DNA of 64,000 nt from NCBI RefSeq assembly GCF_041296385.1, contig NC_091022.1, positions 25,315,967-25,379,966 of the forward strand, in the 5' to 3' direction. Position 1 is the stretch's first letter, and the number at the start of each line of letters is the position of its first letter. The position numbers and the translations under genes were made by a program. Positions 52,317-61,300 of this stretch are shown in pieces. Under the pieces are notes generated by a model. The model saw only the letters and a list, made by a program, of their open reading frames with translations. It was not told where the DNA came from and ran no database searches. The stretch is from Aphelocoma coerulescens (taxonomy: Eukaryota; Chordata; Aves; Passeriformes; Corvidae).

Positions 52317-54248
52317 ATGGTGGTTGAGTTCATAATGTCTCTCTGGCTTGATGTACTCATGTCTTTTTGGTCCTTAGGCTTCATTGAGGTACTGGTTTTT
52401 TTTTGGTCCCTAGGGTTGTTTGCCTATCCACAACTTGCTCAAATCTTGTCCCTGATATGTAAATTTTACAGAGCAGGGAGACGAATCAGGATTTCTATCT
52501 TGCTGTGCTCGGTGATAATGATTTATAAGAAGTTGACAGAGGTACGGGCAGCTGTTCGGAGTGTGTATGATAAGTGGTTTCTCCGTCCTAACCCCAGTCC
52601 TAGCTTCAGTAGCCTGTTTTGGGAATTTATTAGTAATTGCACCCAGATTGTTAGAGGAGGAGGAGACGAGGTTTCCCTTCCCTTTAAATTTGATAAGTTA
52701 TCTTTTGAGAATGTTCAGTTTCCCCTGGATGTTAAAGACATCATCTTCGTGGTATTGTATCTCCTAAGCTTCCTCCATATGTCTCGCAGCTTGTCTAGAA
52801 TGAGAGCTCAGATTTCCAGGGTGACTGCTGAGACACCTGACCCAGAGGTGGAACATCCTGAGTGGTGTGGGGAATGGGAGGATATGGGCCAAATCTTGAA
52901 GAAATTCTCTGACCCAATGGTTTGCAAGTTTCCCCCTGAACAAGTTCAGAAACCAGCTGAGGTGGCGAAATATCTGAAAGAGAAATATAATGACAATTCC
53001 AATGAGAACAAGCTCCTTGCAATATGTTGGGCTTTGGCATATGCCTATCGCACACTGCAGCATGTAATGGTAGAGAGACAGGAAGATAAATCAGCAAAGC
53101 CTGCAGATACCCCAGTCACTCAGGCTGCAGATAAACCAGACAGCAAGCCCAAACCAGATGGAGAGTCTAAGCCACTGACAGTGGCTCCTGTTACAAGGAA
53201 AAAGCACATAACCAAAACTGATCGCCCAGTGAAAGATGAGGATAATGGAGGGGAAGGGACCTCAAAAGATGCAGGGGAAGGAACCTCAAAACCACCATCT
53301 GACTCAGGCACAGAAACCATTACTGAGTCCATGTCCATAAAGGACCTTCACAGCCTAAGAAAGGATTACACCCGACGGTCCGACGAATCCATAATAAGTT
53401 GGATGGTCCGTATTTGGGATGCGGCAGGTGATGATGTGATGCTGGACGGTGCTGAAGCGAGGCATTTGGGATCCCTGTCACATGATCCAGTGATCGACCA
53501 AGCGATGAAAAGGGGGGCTGATTCTACCAGTGTCTGGAGACGAGTTTTAACAGGCGTGGCTGAAAGATATATGTGTGGAGATGATCTCTACATGCAGCAA
53601 ACCCCATGGAAGACCATAGAGCAAGGGATCCAACGCCTGAGAGAACTAGGGGTGGTAGAGGTTGTCTTTGCAAATGACCCAGGATTGAGGAGTCCAGACC
53701 GGGCCAGAGTTATTCCATACATGTGGCGAAAACTCATACACCTTGGGCCACCAGAATACGCTTCTGCTTTAGCAATAATGAAACCGGACTACGGTGCAAA
53801 TGAGACTGTGAAGGATATGGCAGTGAAGCTCCGAGCATATGCAGACTCTGTGCATGGCCCAACACATGCAAGAATCGCAGCTGTGGAAACACGTATGCAG
53901 AAAATGGAAGATAAGATGGAGAAGAATCACCAGGAGATTAAAGAGTGCCTTCTCCGCGGACGTTCCCCAGAGAGAAGGCACATCCCACGAAGTGAGCTGT
54001 GGAATTTCCTGTGTGACAGTGGGGAAAACATGAGGAAGTGGGGTGGACAACCCACTTCTGCTCTGGCAGCACGAGTGAGTGAATTGAAGGAGCGCAAGTC
54101 TCAGAAAGGAGGATCTACCAAAAAGGAAGTAGCTCCAGTTGCCTGTAGCCAAACTGCTGGAAATGATGGAAAAGACGATGGCATGTCCAATTCCCATGAA
54201 GGAACCTCTAAGATACAGGCCCAGGGAAAGAAGGATAACCAGGCATAG
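52317..54248 (+). CDS. gag: Gag polyprotein (ERVL-like), 643 aa
   Basis: Structural protein that would assemble the virus-like particle. I choose the ATG at 52317 because its context ACCATGG is an ideal Kozak match; the frame is open upstream to 52278 but has no other ATG there. Residues 5-70 are strongly hydrophobic with a repeated FWSLG motif, and a second hydrophobic stretch lies at about 141-154. Residue 2 is Val, so there is no N-terminal myristoylation signal. Residues about 255-337 are low-complexity, rich in Lys, Asp, Pro and Thr. A capsid-like helical region follows, then a short coiled coil near 515-550 and a basic C-terminus. No CCHC zinc knuckle is present. The frame ends at a single TAG that is in frame with pol. 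The assignment rests on position and on the downstream pol; similarity of the capsid region to ERVL Gag is inferred. Confidence 0.9.
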   Translation: MVVEFIMSLWLDVLMSFWSLGFIEVLVFFWSLGLFAYPQLAQILSLICKFYRAGRRIRISILLCSVIMIYKKLTEVRAAVRSVYDKWFLRPNPSPSFSSLFWEFISNCTQIVRGGGDEVSLPFKFDKLSFENVQFPLDVKDIIFVVLYLLSFLHMSRSLSRMRAQISRVTAETPDPEVEHPEWCGEWEDMGQILKKFSDPMVCKFPPEQVQKPAEVAKYLKEKYNDNSNENKLLAICWALAYAYRTLQHVMVERQEDKSAKPADTPVTQAADKPDSKPKPDGESKPLTVAPVTRKKHITKTDRPVKDEDNGGEGTSKDAGEGTSKPPSDSGTETITESMSIKDLHSLRKDYTRRSDESIISWMVRIWDAAGDDVMLDGAEARHLGSLSHDPVIDQAMKRGADSTSVWRRVLTGVAERYMCGDDLYMQQTPWKTIEQGIQRLRELGVVEVVFANDPGLRSPDRARVIPYMWRKLIHLGPPEYASALAIMKPDYGANETVKDMAVKLRAYADSVHGPTHARIAAVETRMQKMEDKMEKNHQEIKECLLRGRSPERRHIPRSELWNFLCDSGENMRKWGGQPTSALAARVSELKERKSQKGGSTKKEVAPVACSQTAGNDGKDDGMSNSHEGTSKIQAQGKKDNQA

Positions 54249-54282
54249 AGGGGCCCTGCCTCTAGCCAGGTAGAGGTCAGGG
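54246..54282 (+). promoter_or_regulatory. Amber readthrough site with downstream hairpin
   Basis: The gag frame ends in TAG at 54246-54248 and the same frame stays open through pol. Five bases later CCCTGCCTCTA (54254-54264) can pair with TAGAGG-T-CAGGG (54271-54282), an 11-bp stem with one bulged T and a six-base loop GCCAGG. In gammaretroviruses such as murine leukaemia virus, Gag-Pol is made by reading through an amber codon helped by a nearby 3' RNA structure. The layout here is analogous, though the spacer is shorter and no pseudoknot partner was established. A suppressor effect is inference. Confidence 0.7.
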
Positions 54283-57200
54283 AAAACCGCGTTTTTTGGA
54301 CTGTGTGGATTCGTTGGCCTGGTACATCAGAACCACAAAAATATGATGCCTTGGTTGACACTGGTGCGCAGTGTACAATAATTCCATCGCAGCATGTGGG
54401 GGTAGAATCTGTTTCTATTTCTGGTGTAACGGGTGGATCACAAAATTTGACCTTGGTGGAAGCTGAGGTGAGCCTGACTGGAACTGAGTGGAAGAAGCAT
54501 CTCATTGTGACTGGCCCAGAGGCCCCGTGCATTTTGGGCATAGACTTCCTCCGGAACGGGTATTTTAGAGACCCAAAGGGACTCAAGTGGGCTTTTGGAA
54601 TAGCTGCTGTGGAGACAGAGGGCAGTAAGCAATTGAACACTTTGCCTGGGCTATCAGAAAACCCGTCTGCAGTCGGCCTTCTGAAGGTGGAAGAACAAAA
54701 AGTACCAATTGCTACCTCGACAGTGCATCGCCGACAGTACCGGACAACTCGAGATGCTGTGATTCCCATCCACAAGATGATCCGTGAGCTGGAGAGCCAA
54801 GGGGTGGTCAGCAAGACCCACTCACCCTTCAATAGTCCCATTTGGCCTGTGCGCAAATCTGAAGGAGAATGGAGATTGACTGTGGACTATCGTGCCTTGA
54901 ATGAAGTGACTCCACCACTGAGCGCTGCTGTGCCGGACATGTTGGAGCTCCAGTATGAGCTAGAGTCCAAAGCAGCAAAGTGGTATGCTACTATTGACAT
55001 TGCCAATGCATTTTTCTCCATTCCTCTGGCAGCAGAGTGCAGGCCTCAGTTTGCTTTCACCTGGAGGGGTGTGCAGTATACCTGGAACCGACTGCCCCAG
55101 GGGTGGAAGCACAGTCCCACCATCTGCCATGGACTAATCCAGATTGCACTAGAAAAGGGTGAGGCTCCAGAACATTTGCAGTACATTGATGACATCATTG
55201 TGTGGGGGAACACTGCAGCAGAAGTGTTTGATAAAGGAGAGAAAGTTATCCGGATTCTCCTGGAAGCTGGTTTCGCCATCAAGAAGAGCAAAGTCAAGGG
55301 ACCTGCCCGAGAGATCCAGTTCCTGGGAGTGAAGTGGCAAGATGGACGGCGTCAGATTCCCGCTGAGGTCATCAATAAGATCACTGCAATGTCTCCACCA
55401 ACCAACAAGAAGGAAACACAAGCTTTCCTAGGTGCCATAGGCTTTTGGAGGATGCACATTCCTGAGTACAGCCAGATTGTGAGCCCTCTCTACCTGGTTA
55501 CCCGCAAGAAGAACGATTTCCATTGGGGCCCCGAACAGCAACAAGCTTTTGCCCAAATCAAGCAGGAAATCGCTCACGCCGTAGCCCTTGGCCCAGTCAG
55601 GACAGGACCAGAGGTGAAGAACGTGCTCTACTCTGCAGCCGGGAACAATGGCCTGTCCTGGAGCCTCTGGCAGAAGGTGTCTGGTGAGACTCGAGGTCGA
55701 CCACTGGGATTTTGGAGCCGAAACTACAGAGGGTCTGAAGCCAACTACACTCCAACAGAGAAGGAAATCTTGGCAGCCTATGAAGGAATCAAAGCTGCCT
55801 CAGAGGTAATTGGCACTGAGGCACAACTCCTCCTGGCACCCCGACTACCAGTGCTGGGGTGGATGTTCAAAGCAGAGGTTCCCTCTACCCACCACGCCAC
55901 CAATGCCACATGGAGCAAATGGATTGCTCTCATCACACAGCGCGCCTGTATCGGAAAATTGAATCGCCCTGGGATTTTGGAAATAATCACAAACTGGCCA
56001 GAAGGTGAAAACTTTGGTCTCGCTGATGAAGAAGAACAAGTGACACGCGCTGAAGAAGCTCCACCGTACAACCAACTGCCATCAGAAGACACACGCTACG
56101 CTCTTTTCACCGACGGTTCTTGTCGCATCGTAGGGATGAAACGAAAGTGGAAAGCAGCCGTATGGAGTCCCACACGACGGGTTGCCGAAGCTACTGAAGG
56201 AGAAGGTGGATCAAGCCAACTCGCTGAACTCAAAGCTGTTCAACTAGCCCTGGACATTGCTGAAAGGGAGAAGTGGCCAAAGCTCTACCTCTACACTGAT
56301 TCATGGATGGTAGCCAATGCTCTGTGGGGATGGTTAGAAAAGTGGGAAAAAGCTAATTGGCAACGTAGGGGAAAACCAATCTGGGCTGCTGAAGAGTGGA
56401 AAAACATTGCTGCCCGAGTAAGAAAGCTGGTTGTGAAAGTCCGCCATGTAGATGCTCATGTCCCCAAGAGTAGGGCTAATGAAGAACACCAAAACAACAG
56501 GCAGGTAGATCAGGCTGCAAAGATAGAAGTGTCACAGGTAGACTTGGACTGGAAACACAAGGGAGAGTTGTTCCTAGCTCGATGGGCCCATGATGCCTCA
56601 GGCCATCAGGGCAGAGATGCCACCTATAAGTGGGCACGAGACCGAGGGGTGGATCTGACCATGGACAGTATCTCCCAGGTGATCCATGACTGTGAGACAT
56701 GCGCTGCGATCAAGCAGGCCAAGCGGGTGAAGCCCCTGTGGTATGGTGGGCGGTGGTCCAAATATAAGTATGGGGAGGCCTGGCAGATTGATTACATCAC
56801 ACTGCCTCAAACCCGCCAAGGCAAGCGCCATGTGCTCACAATGGTAGAAGCCACCACAGGATGGCTGGAGACCTACCCTGTGCCTCACGCTACGGCCCGG
56901 AACACCATCCTGGGCCTCGAAAAGCAAGTCCTTTGGAGGCATGGCACCCCTGAGAGAATTGAATCTGACAATGGGACTCATTTTAAGAACAGCCTTATTA
57001 ACACCTGGGCTAGAGAACATGGCATTGAGTGGGTGTACCACATCCCATACCATGCACCAGCTGCAGGCAAAGTGGAACGGTGCAATGGATTGTTGAAAAC
57101 CACTTTGAAGGCACTAGGTGGGGGAACTTTCAAGAATTGGGAACAGCATCTAGCAAAGGCCACCTGGTTAGTTAACACCCGAGGTTCCACCAATAGAGCT

Positions 57201-57425
57201 GGTCCAGCCCAATCTGAATCCCTGAATACAACAGATGGAGATAAGGTCCCAGTAGTGCATGTCAGAGGTCTGTTAGGAAAGCCTGTGTGGATAAATTCTG
57301 CCTCGAGTGCAGACAAACCCACCCGTGGGGTGGTCTTTGCTCAGGGACCTGGTTGCACATGGTGGGTAATGCAGAAAGACGGAACAACACATTGTGTACC
57401 ACAGGGAGATCTGATTGTAGTGTGA
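54249..57425 (+). CDS. pol: Pol polyprotein (protease, RT, RNase H, integrase), 1058 codons after the amber stop
   Basis: Enzymes for maturation, reverse transcription and integration. Counting from the codon after TAG: protease has the catalytic DTGA at 37-40 and ILGIDF at 95-100; reverse transcriptase has Asp 250, LPQGW at 282-286 and YIDD at 312-315; RNase H has acidic residues at 622, 660, 684 and 754; integrase has the HHCC zinc-binding set at 781, 786, 815 and 818 and the catalytic triad Asp 848, Asp 907, Glu 943 with exactly 35 residues between the last two. A tryptophan-rich C-terminal domain follows to residue 1058. There is no dUTPase after integrase, unlike mammalian ERV-L. The first ATG in this frame lies well inside pol, past the protease active site, so independent initiation would not give a full protein; expression as a Gag-Pol readthrough product is the best reading. 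No frameshift or internal stop was seen. Confidence 0.93.
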   Translation, partial: RGPASSQVEVRENRVFWTVWIRWPGTSEPQKYDALVDTGAQCTIIPSQHVGVESVSISGVTGGSQNLTLVEAEVSLTGTEWKKHLIVTGPEAPCILGIDFLRNGYFRDPKGLKWAFGIAAVETEGSKQLNTLPGLSENPSAVGLLKVEEQKVPIATSTVHRRQYRTTRDAVIPIHKMIRELESQGVVSKTHSPFNSPIWPVRKSEGEWRLTVDYRALNEVTPPLSAAVPDMLELQYELESKAAKWYATIDIANAFFSIPLAAECRPQFAFTWRGVQYTWNRLPQGWKHSPTICHGLIQIALEKGEAPEHLQYIDDIIVWGNTAAEVFDKGEKVIRILLEAGFAIKKSKVKGPAREIQFLGVKWQDGRRQIPAEVINKITAMSPPTNKKETQAFLGAIGFWRMHIPEYSQIVSPLYLVTRKKNDFHWGPEQQQAFAQIKQEIAHAVALGPVRTGPEVKNVLYSAAGNNGLSWSLWQKVSGETRGRPLGFWSRNYRGSEANYTPTEKEILAAYEGIKAASEVIGTEAQLLLAPRLPVLGWMFKAEVPSTHHATNATWSKWIALITQRACIGKLNRPGILEIITNWPEGENFGLADEEEQVTRAEEAPPYNQLPSEDTRYALFTDGSCRIVGMKRKWKAAVWSPTRRVAEATEGEGGSSQLAELKAVQLALDIAEREKWPKLYLYTDSWMVANALWGWLEKWEKANWQRRGKPIWAAEEWKNIAARVRKLVVKVRHVDAHVPKSRANEEHQNNRQVDQAAKIEVSQVDLDWKHKGELFLARWAHDASGHQGRDATYKWARDRGVDLTMDSISQVIHDCETCAAIKQAKRVKPLWYGGRWSKYKYGEAWQIDYITLPQTRQGKRHVLTMVEATTGWLETYPVPHATARNTILGLEKQVLWRHGTPERIESDNGTHFKNSLINTWAREHGIEWVYHIPYHAPAAGKVERCNGLLKTTLKALGGGTFKNWEQHLAKATWLVNTRGSTNRAGPAQSESLNTTDGDKVPVVHVRGLLGKPVWINSASSADKPTRGVVFAQGPGCTWWVMQKDGTTHCVPQGDLIVV

Positions 57426-57554
57426 AATGCTTGTATACCCCTGCTTGCTGATTGTCACTGTCACTGTTCGTATATAGCTGTGTATATATATATATGTATT
57501 AATGTGTGTGTAGAATTAGAATATCTTAGTTTGGGCATTGAGCCAACAATATGG
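57426..57554 (+). other. Short 3' untranslated segment, no env
   Basis: Only 143 bases separate the pol stop from the 3' LTR. They include a TA-rich microsatellite-like run (57483-57497) and no open frame, so there is no env gene nor remnant of one. This agrees with an intracellular, env-less life style. Confidence 0.85.
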
Positions 57555-57568
57555 GATAAGGGGTGGAA
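57555..57568 (+). other. Polypurine tract
   Basis: GATAAGGGGTGGAA lies directly before the TG of the 3' LTR, the position of the plus-strand DNA primer. The single internal T residues are tolerated in other retroelement tracts. Confidence 0.8.
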
Positions 57569-58221
57569 TGTCTTGGGGTGACGTTATGATGTGTATCCCA
57601 TATCGCTGCCTATGCCCAAAATTAATTTTTGTGCCTTTCTGTGCCTCTAAACTGAGCCTGAGAGGGGGAAGGAAAAAACTGAGCAAAACTTTTTCAGGGC
57701 AGTTTGCAGCTTGTTCAAGGTCACACAGAGATAGCAGGTTTTTTTTTTCAGCTGCGGGAGGAGAGCGAGGAAGCACCCGGCTTGCTGCTTTCCAGTCAGC
57801 TTTTGACCAGTTGTTTCAGCTTCTTGTTCTCCGGAGAGAGAGAGACTGAGAGCTGGACTTTGTTTTTCCTTCTCTGGAATTCCGGATTTTCTCCCTTTTA
57901 TACTGGACTGTTTTTTTTCAACCTCAGAGCACATCGGGAGGACTTTCCACCGGGCACAGAGGGCCTGGCCCTGGCCCAAGCCCCAGCGCCGAGGAGACCA
58001 AAGGGAGGACTCTTAACACTTTCCCAGGTTTTTTTTTCCTCCACAGTGAAACATTTTATTATTTAGCCTTATTTTCCTTTTCCCGTGTGTTTGGTAAATA
58101 AATAGTTTTATCTTCTTCACTTTCCTTCGAGGAAAATTTATTTTTTCCCGAACCTGGGGGGGAAGGGGTAGCTGTGCCTTCTCTCAGAGGATATATTTCT
58201 AAATTTGGCCAAACCGGAACA
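57569..58221 (+). repeat. 3' LTR (653 bp)
   Basis: It has the same length and sequence as the 5' LTR at every line compared. The polyadenylation signal that would be used lies at 58097-58102. The sequence ends CCGGAACA and is followed directly by ATACT. Confidence 0.96.
58097..58102 (+). terminator. Polyadenylation signal (3' LTR copy)
   Basis: AATAAA at the position equivalent to 52087 in the 5' LTR. This copy would end the genomic transcript, with cleavage expected some 15-25 bases downstream. Confidence 0.7.
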
Positions 58222-58226
58222 ATACT
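58222..58226 (+). repeat. Target-site duplication, 3' copy (ATACT)
   Basis: It matches the five bases at 51554-51558. It also forms the left edge of a 14-bp perfect palindrome (58222-58235, ATACTGTACAGTAT) in the host DNA. Confidence 0.92.
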
Positions 58227-58235
58227 GTACAGTAT

Positions 58236-58318
58236 GTCTCATTTCACAGCCAAGCCACTCAAGTTAATAAAGAAAATCTTCTCTGGCCTCACACAATTAG
58301 CTGGGTAAAAAGCTGGTC
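58236..58318 (-). repeat. Possible MIR-like fossil beside the ERV
   Basis: The plus-strand order CATTTCACAG, CAAGTTAATAAAG, CTCACACAATTAGCTGGGTA and AGCTGG resembles the reverse complement of the MIR core with heavy decay. The fit is weaker than at 34870. Boundaries are approximate. Confidence 0.3.
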
Positions 58319-61300
58319 AGTGCCAGTCTGCAGACAGGGACAAGCTGATCTACAAAGCTGGACAGTGTTTCATGCCTGCAAAAGCCTCTGAACTTCATCT
58401 TGCCACCAGAACACTTGGATTATTTTAGGATAGTATAACCTGGTCTCATGGACTGATGAGGTATTTTCTTGCTGCTATTCTGTAAATGGAAAGGAGAAAT
58501 GCTAAGGAGCTGAACTGCATCCCAGTTGTTCAAAGGCTAAAGCCATGTAAGAATTGGTTTGGCCATACCTTTGTATTAGAAACTTGACTTTGTTCAGTTC
58601 TGGGTGTTAGTGAGTTATCTTCTCCAGCAGGCAAATAATGAGCTTTTTTGAGAATGTTCTTTCTAGCTTTTTCCTGTATTAATCAGGAAATTCATTATGA
58701 AAAAAAAGGGCTTTTTGTATCATTAACTCTTATAAAAACAATGTGTTTAGGCCCTTTAGCATACTTGCACCTCTCCTGCATCTGTGACATCCCAAAAATA
58801 AAGAATTACCTCAGCTTGAAAACAAACCACAATTTATGATCCCATTTGACTCCCAGTATGTCAGGACCAGCTCCTCTCATGGTGTAAGGCTTAGCACTTT
58901 CACAATTAATAGTGCTATGATGATTTTACCAGTACTTGAGAACCAATGAGACACATTGGGAGGTCCCATCACACTTCTTTCTGGAATAACATTTATCTCA
59001 ATGATCATTTCTAAAACCGTGAATCAGTCACATGCCAGGAATACAAAGACCTTCAAAAATTTAGGCAAATCACACTTTTGCCCTCTCCCCCTCTGCTGAC
59101 TCTGCAAACTCCTGCACTGTGAGCATTTGGTCTCACATTTAAATAAATATTCCCCATCACTATTATGCTGTCACCTGTAATAGGAAAAGGCTGCAAGAAA
59201 TCAAAGGAAAGCTAAATTTGTGCAGTGGCAGAAAGCGTACAGAGAACAATCAGTCTTCATGGTGATTGTTAACAAAAGTGAGGAAGCCTAATGGAGACCT
59301 TGGATTTAGTACAGTCTCTAAAATATTGAGGGGATACTTTCAAGACACAGAACCACCTACTCGAAAGAAATACTTTTCCTGTGTTCCTCGTAACTTGACT
59401 TTTATTAAAATGGAAAGAGGTTAGAAAACGGCAAGATTTGTTTCCTTTTACTCATTCCTTGGCACACTAAGGGAGTCTGATGAATATTGCTTTGCTCTAT
59501 GAAGGCAGCTTCTTCTCTGTTTTACGTATTGGAGATATCTGTATCTCCCAACAGGTGCCCCAACACAAGAGTTAGGGTACAAGCAGCAAGTTTAATTAAA
59601 TCTGGGGAAAACATAAAGCATTTACTGCTATTTTCTTAATTATGTTGATAGAGCTAACCCACTGCCTATGACTGAATTCCCAGCTTTTTGCCCCATCTTA
59701 GCTAACTCCTGTTTTGCAGGGATACCCAAGTATGAAGAACTTCTGGACTGGAACTCATGTGGAAGGCATCGTAACTTCCACACTATCTGAGCCTAGGAAA
59801 AGAAAAAATCAGAATAGTTTCCTCTTCTTTTTTTACAATTCTTTCTTTGTGTGCTACTTGGAGTTTCTGGGAATGGTTCAGTGTTACCCCTGGCTTCAAG
59901 GGACACTCTGGAATGGGTACAACACACAAGATTTGGTCTTTCACTTCTAACACTGCTACGTACCAGCATGGGCTGCAATCCTGATTTTGAAGAAGTCAGG
60001 AATAAAACTCGCTTTTGACATCTGCAAGACTCTTCAACCCCTCAGTGTTGTTGCAGTGACTGGACAGAGGTGATCAGCAGTGGTCCACTGATAATAAATC
60101 TAATTACAGTATTTCAGGGATGATGATTTCTTCAGGTATAACTGGCCTATGGGAGTCTATGCATGATGAGAAATGGGGTGTCCAGGACTATACTAAATGA
60201 CCCTCAGAGTGGAAAATCTTGGGCCTTTGATCTCATTCAAACTAAAAATAATTTTGCTAATGAGCCTGCTCAAGTCATACAATATCCATTTCAAAATGCT
60301 GAGCACATGGTTTTAATTTCCAGTTTTTACCAACCTTCATTTATATTGTGCTAGAAGTTCTGAAATGACTTGCACCAGAAGCTCTAAAATATTGGAAATC
60401 CAAATGTGAAGGACTACTGTTGGAATAAGTTAGTGATAAAAGCAGCTGACATGAGTGTGTGAATTCCTGCTTGAGCTTCTGACAGGTATTAAACAGGTCA
60501 CCTTTTATTCTCTGTGCCTTTAAATATCAGTTAGATCCAATAAACAGTAACAATAATACAAGGTAGCTTGAGCACCAGAAAAAGCAAATCCATGGAGATA
60601 CTGAGACACCGTAACTACCAGCTGTTGTGATGGATACAACCAGTCTTACAGTTTAGTCTCATGTCTGCTCCCACTCCCTAGAGAACATAGTCTTGCTCCA
60701 ATCCCAGCCCAAGAACTGAGGTATTAAGTTCAAACACTGGTATCTGCAGTTTTAAGCTCTGCAGGCACCAGTTAATTTCTGGTGTCTCAAGCGAGCTGGA
60801 AACTGTAATGCTCTTTGGGTTACAGAAAGAGTATTAAGTTCACAAATTGCTGCAATGTTCAGAAATAAATATCTTAGTAATTACAACCTAGAAATAATTT
60901 GAGAGCTTCACAAAGATACTTAAATTTTGTCATCAACCCACAGTGCTTTCTGCACATTTAAAGGATAGTGGCCATCGAGCATCTGTACTGGTTGTCTGCT
61001 TGGAAGAGGGATTTGGTGAAGTGTGAGAACACCAGGCAGATAAGTTTCCCTGCAAAATGGGGCTCTTTCAACACTGACCCTTGAAAGTTAAAAACAATGA
61101 AGTTTCTAAAACACCAGTCATTGCTGAAAATCTCCATTTTTGTGCTACAACCTGAACACTGTGCTCTGGGGAAGTCAGCTTACGACTGTAAGCTGTAAGT
61201 TTCATCCAAGTAGGCAGGGAACCTTGCTAATAGGACCAAAAGATGAAAGAAATCACACCAAGTTCACATGGCTCAATCAGTAACACTGTGATTTCTTCTG

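Larger units (their letters stand above)
51559..58221 (+). mobile_element. Complete, very young ERVL-like endogenous retrovirus
   Basis: The element has the order LTR, tRNA primer site, gag, amber codon, pol (protease, reverse transcriptase, RNase H, integrase), polypurine tract, LTR, and is flanked by a 5-bp duplication. Pol wording such as FLGVKW, GFWRMHIPEY and RPLGFWSRNY is that of the class III ERVL group rather than of class I or II. It lacks env, like other ERVL elements. Both LTRs are 653 bp and identical on reading. gag and pol are open throughout apart from the amber codon between them. These features point to a recent insertion that may still be functional and polymorphic. Identity of the LTRs could also reflect gene conversion or an assembly artefact, though the flanking duplication argues for one clean integration. 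Confidence 0.95.

Noticed and set aside
53769..54197. 142-codon minus-strand frame inside gag
   Set aside because: Shadow of gag; no domain and no independent support.
54101..54856. 251-codon open frame on the minus strand inside the gag/pol junction
   Set aside because: It lies opposite the well-supported gag and pol genes and has no recognisable domain. It is a mirror of their codon structure.
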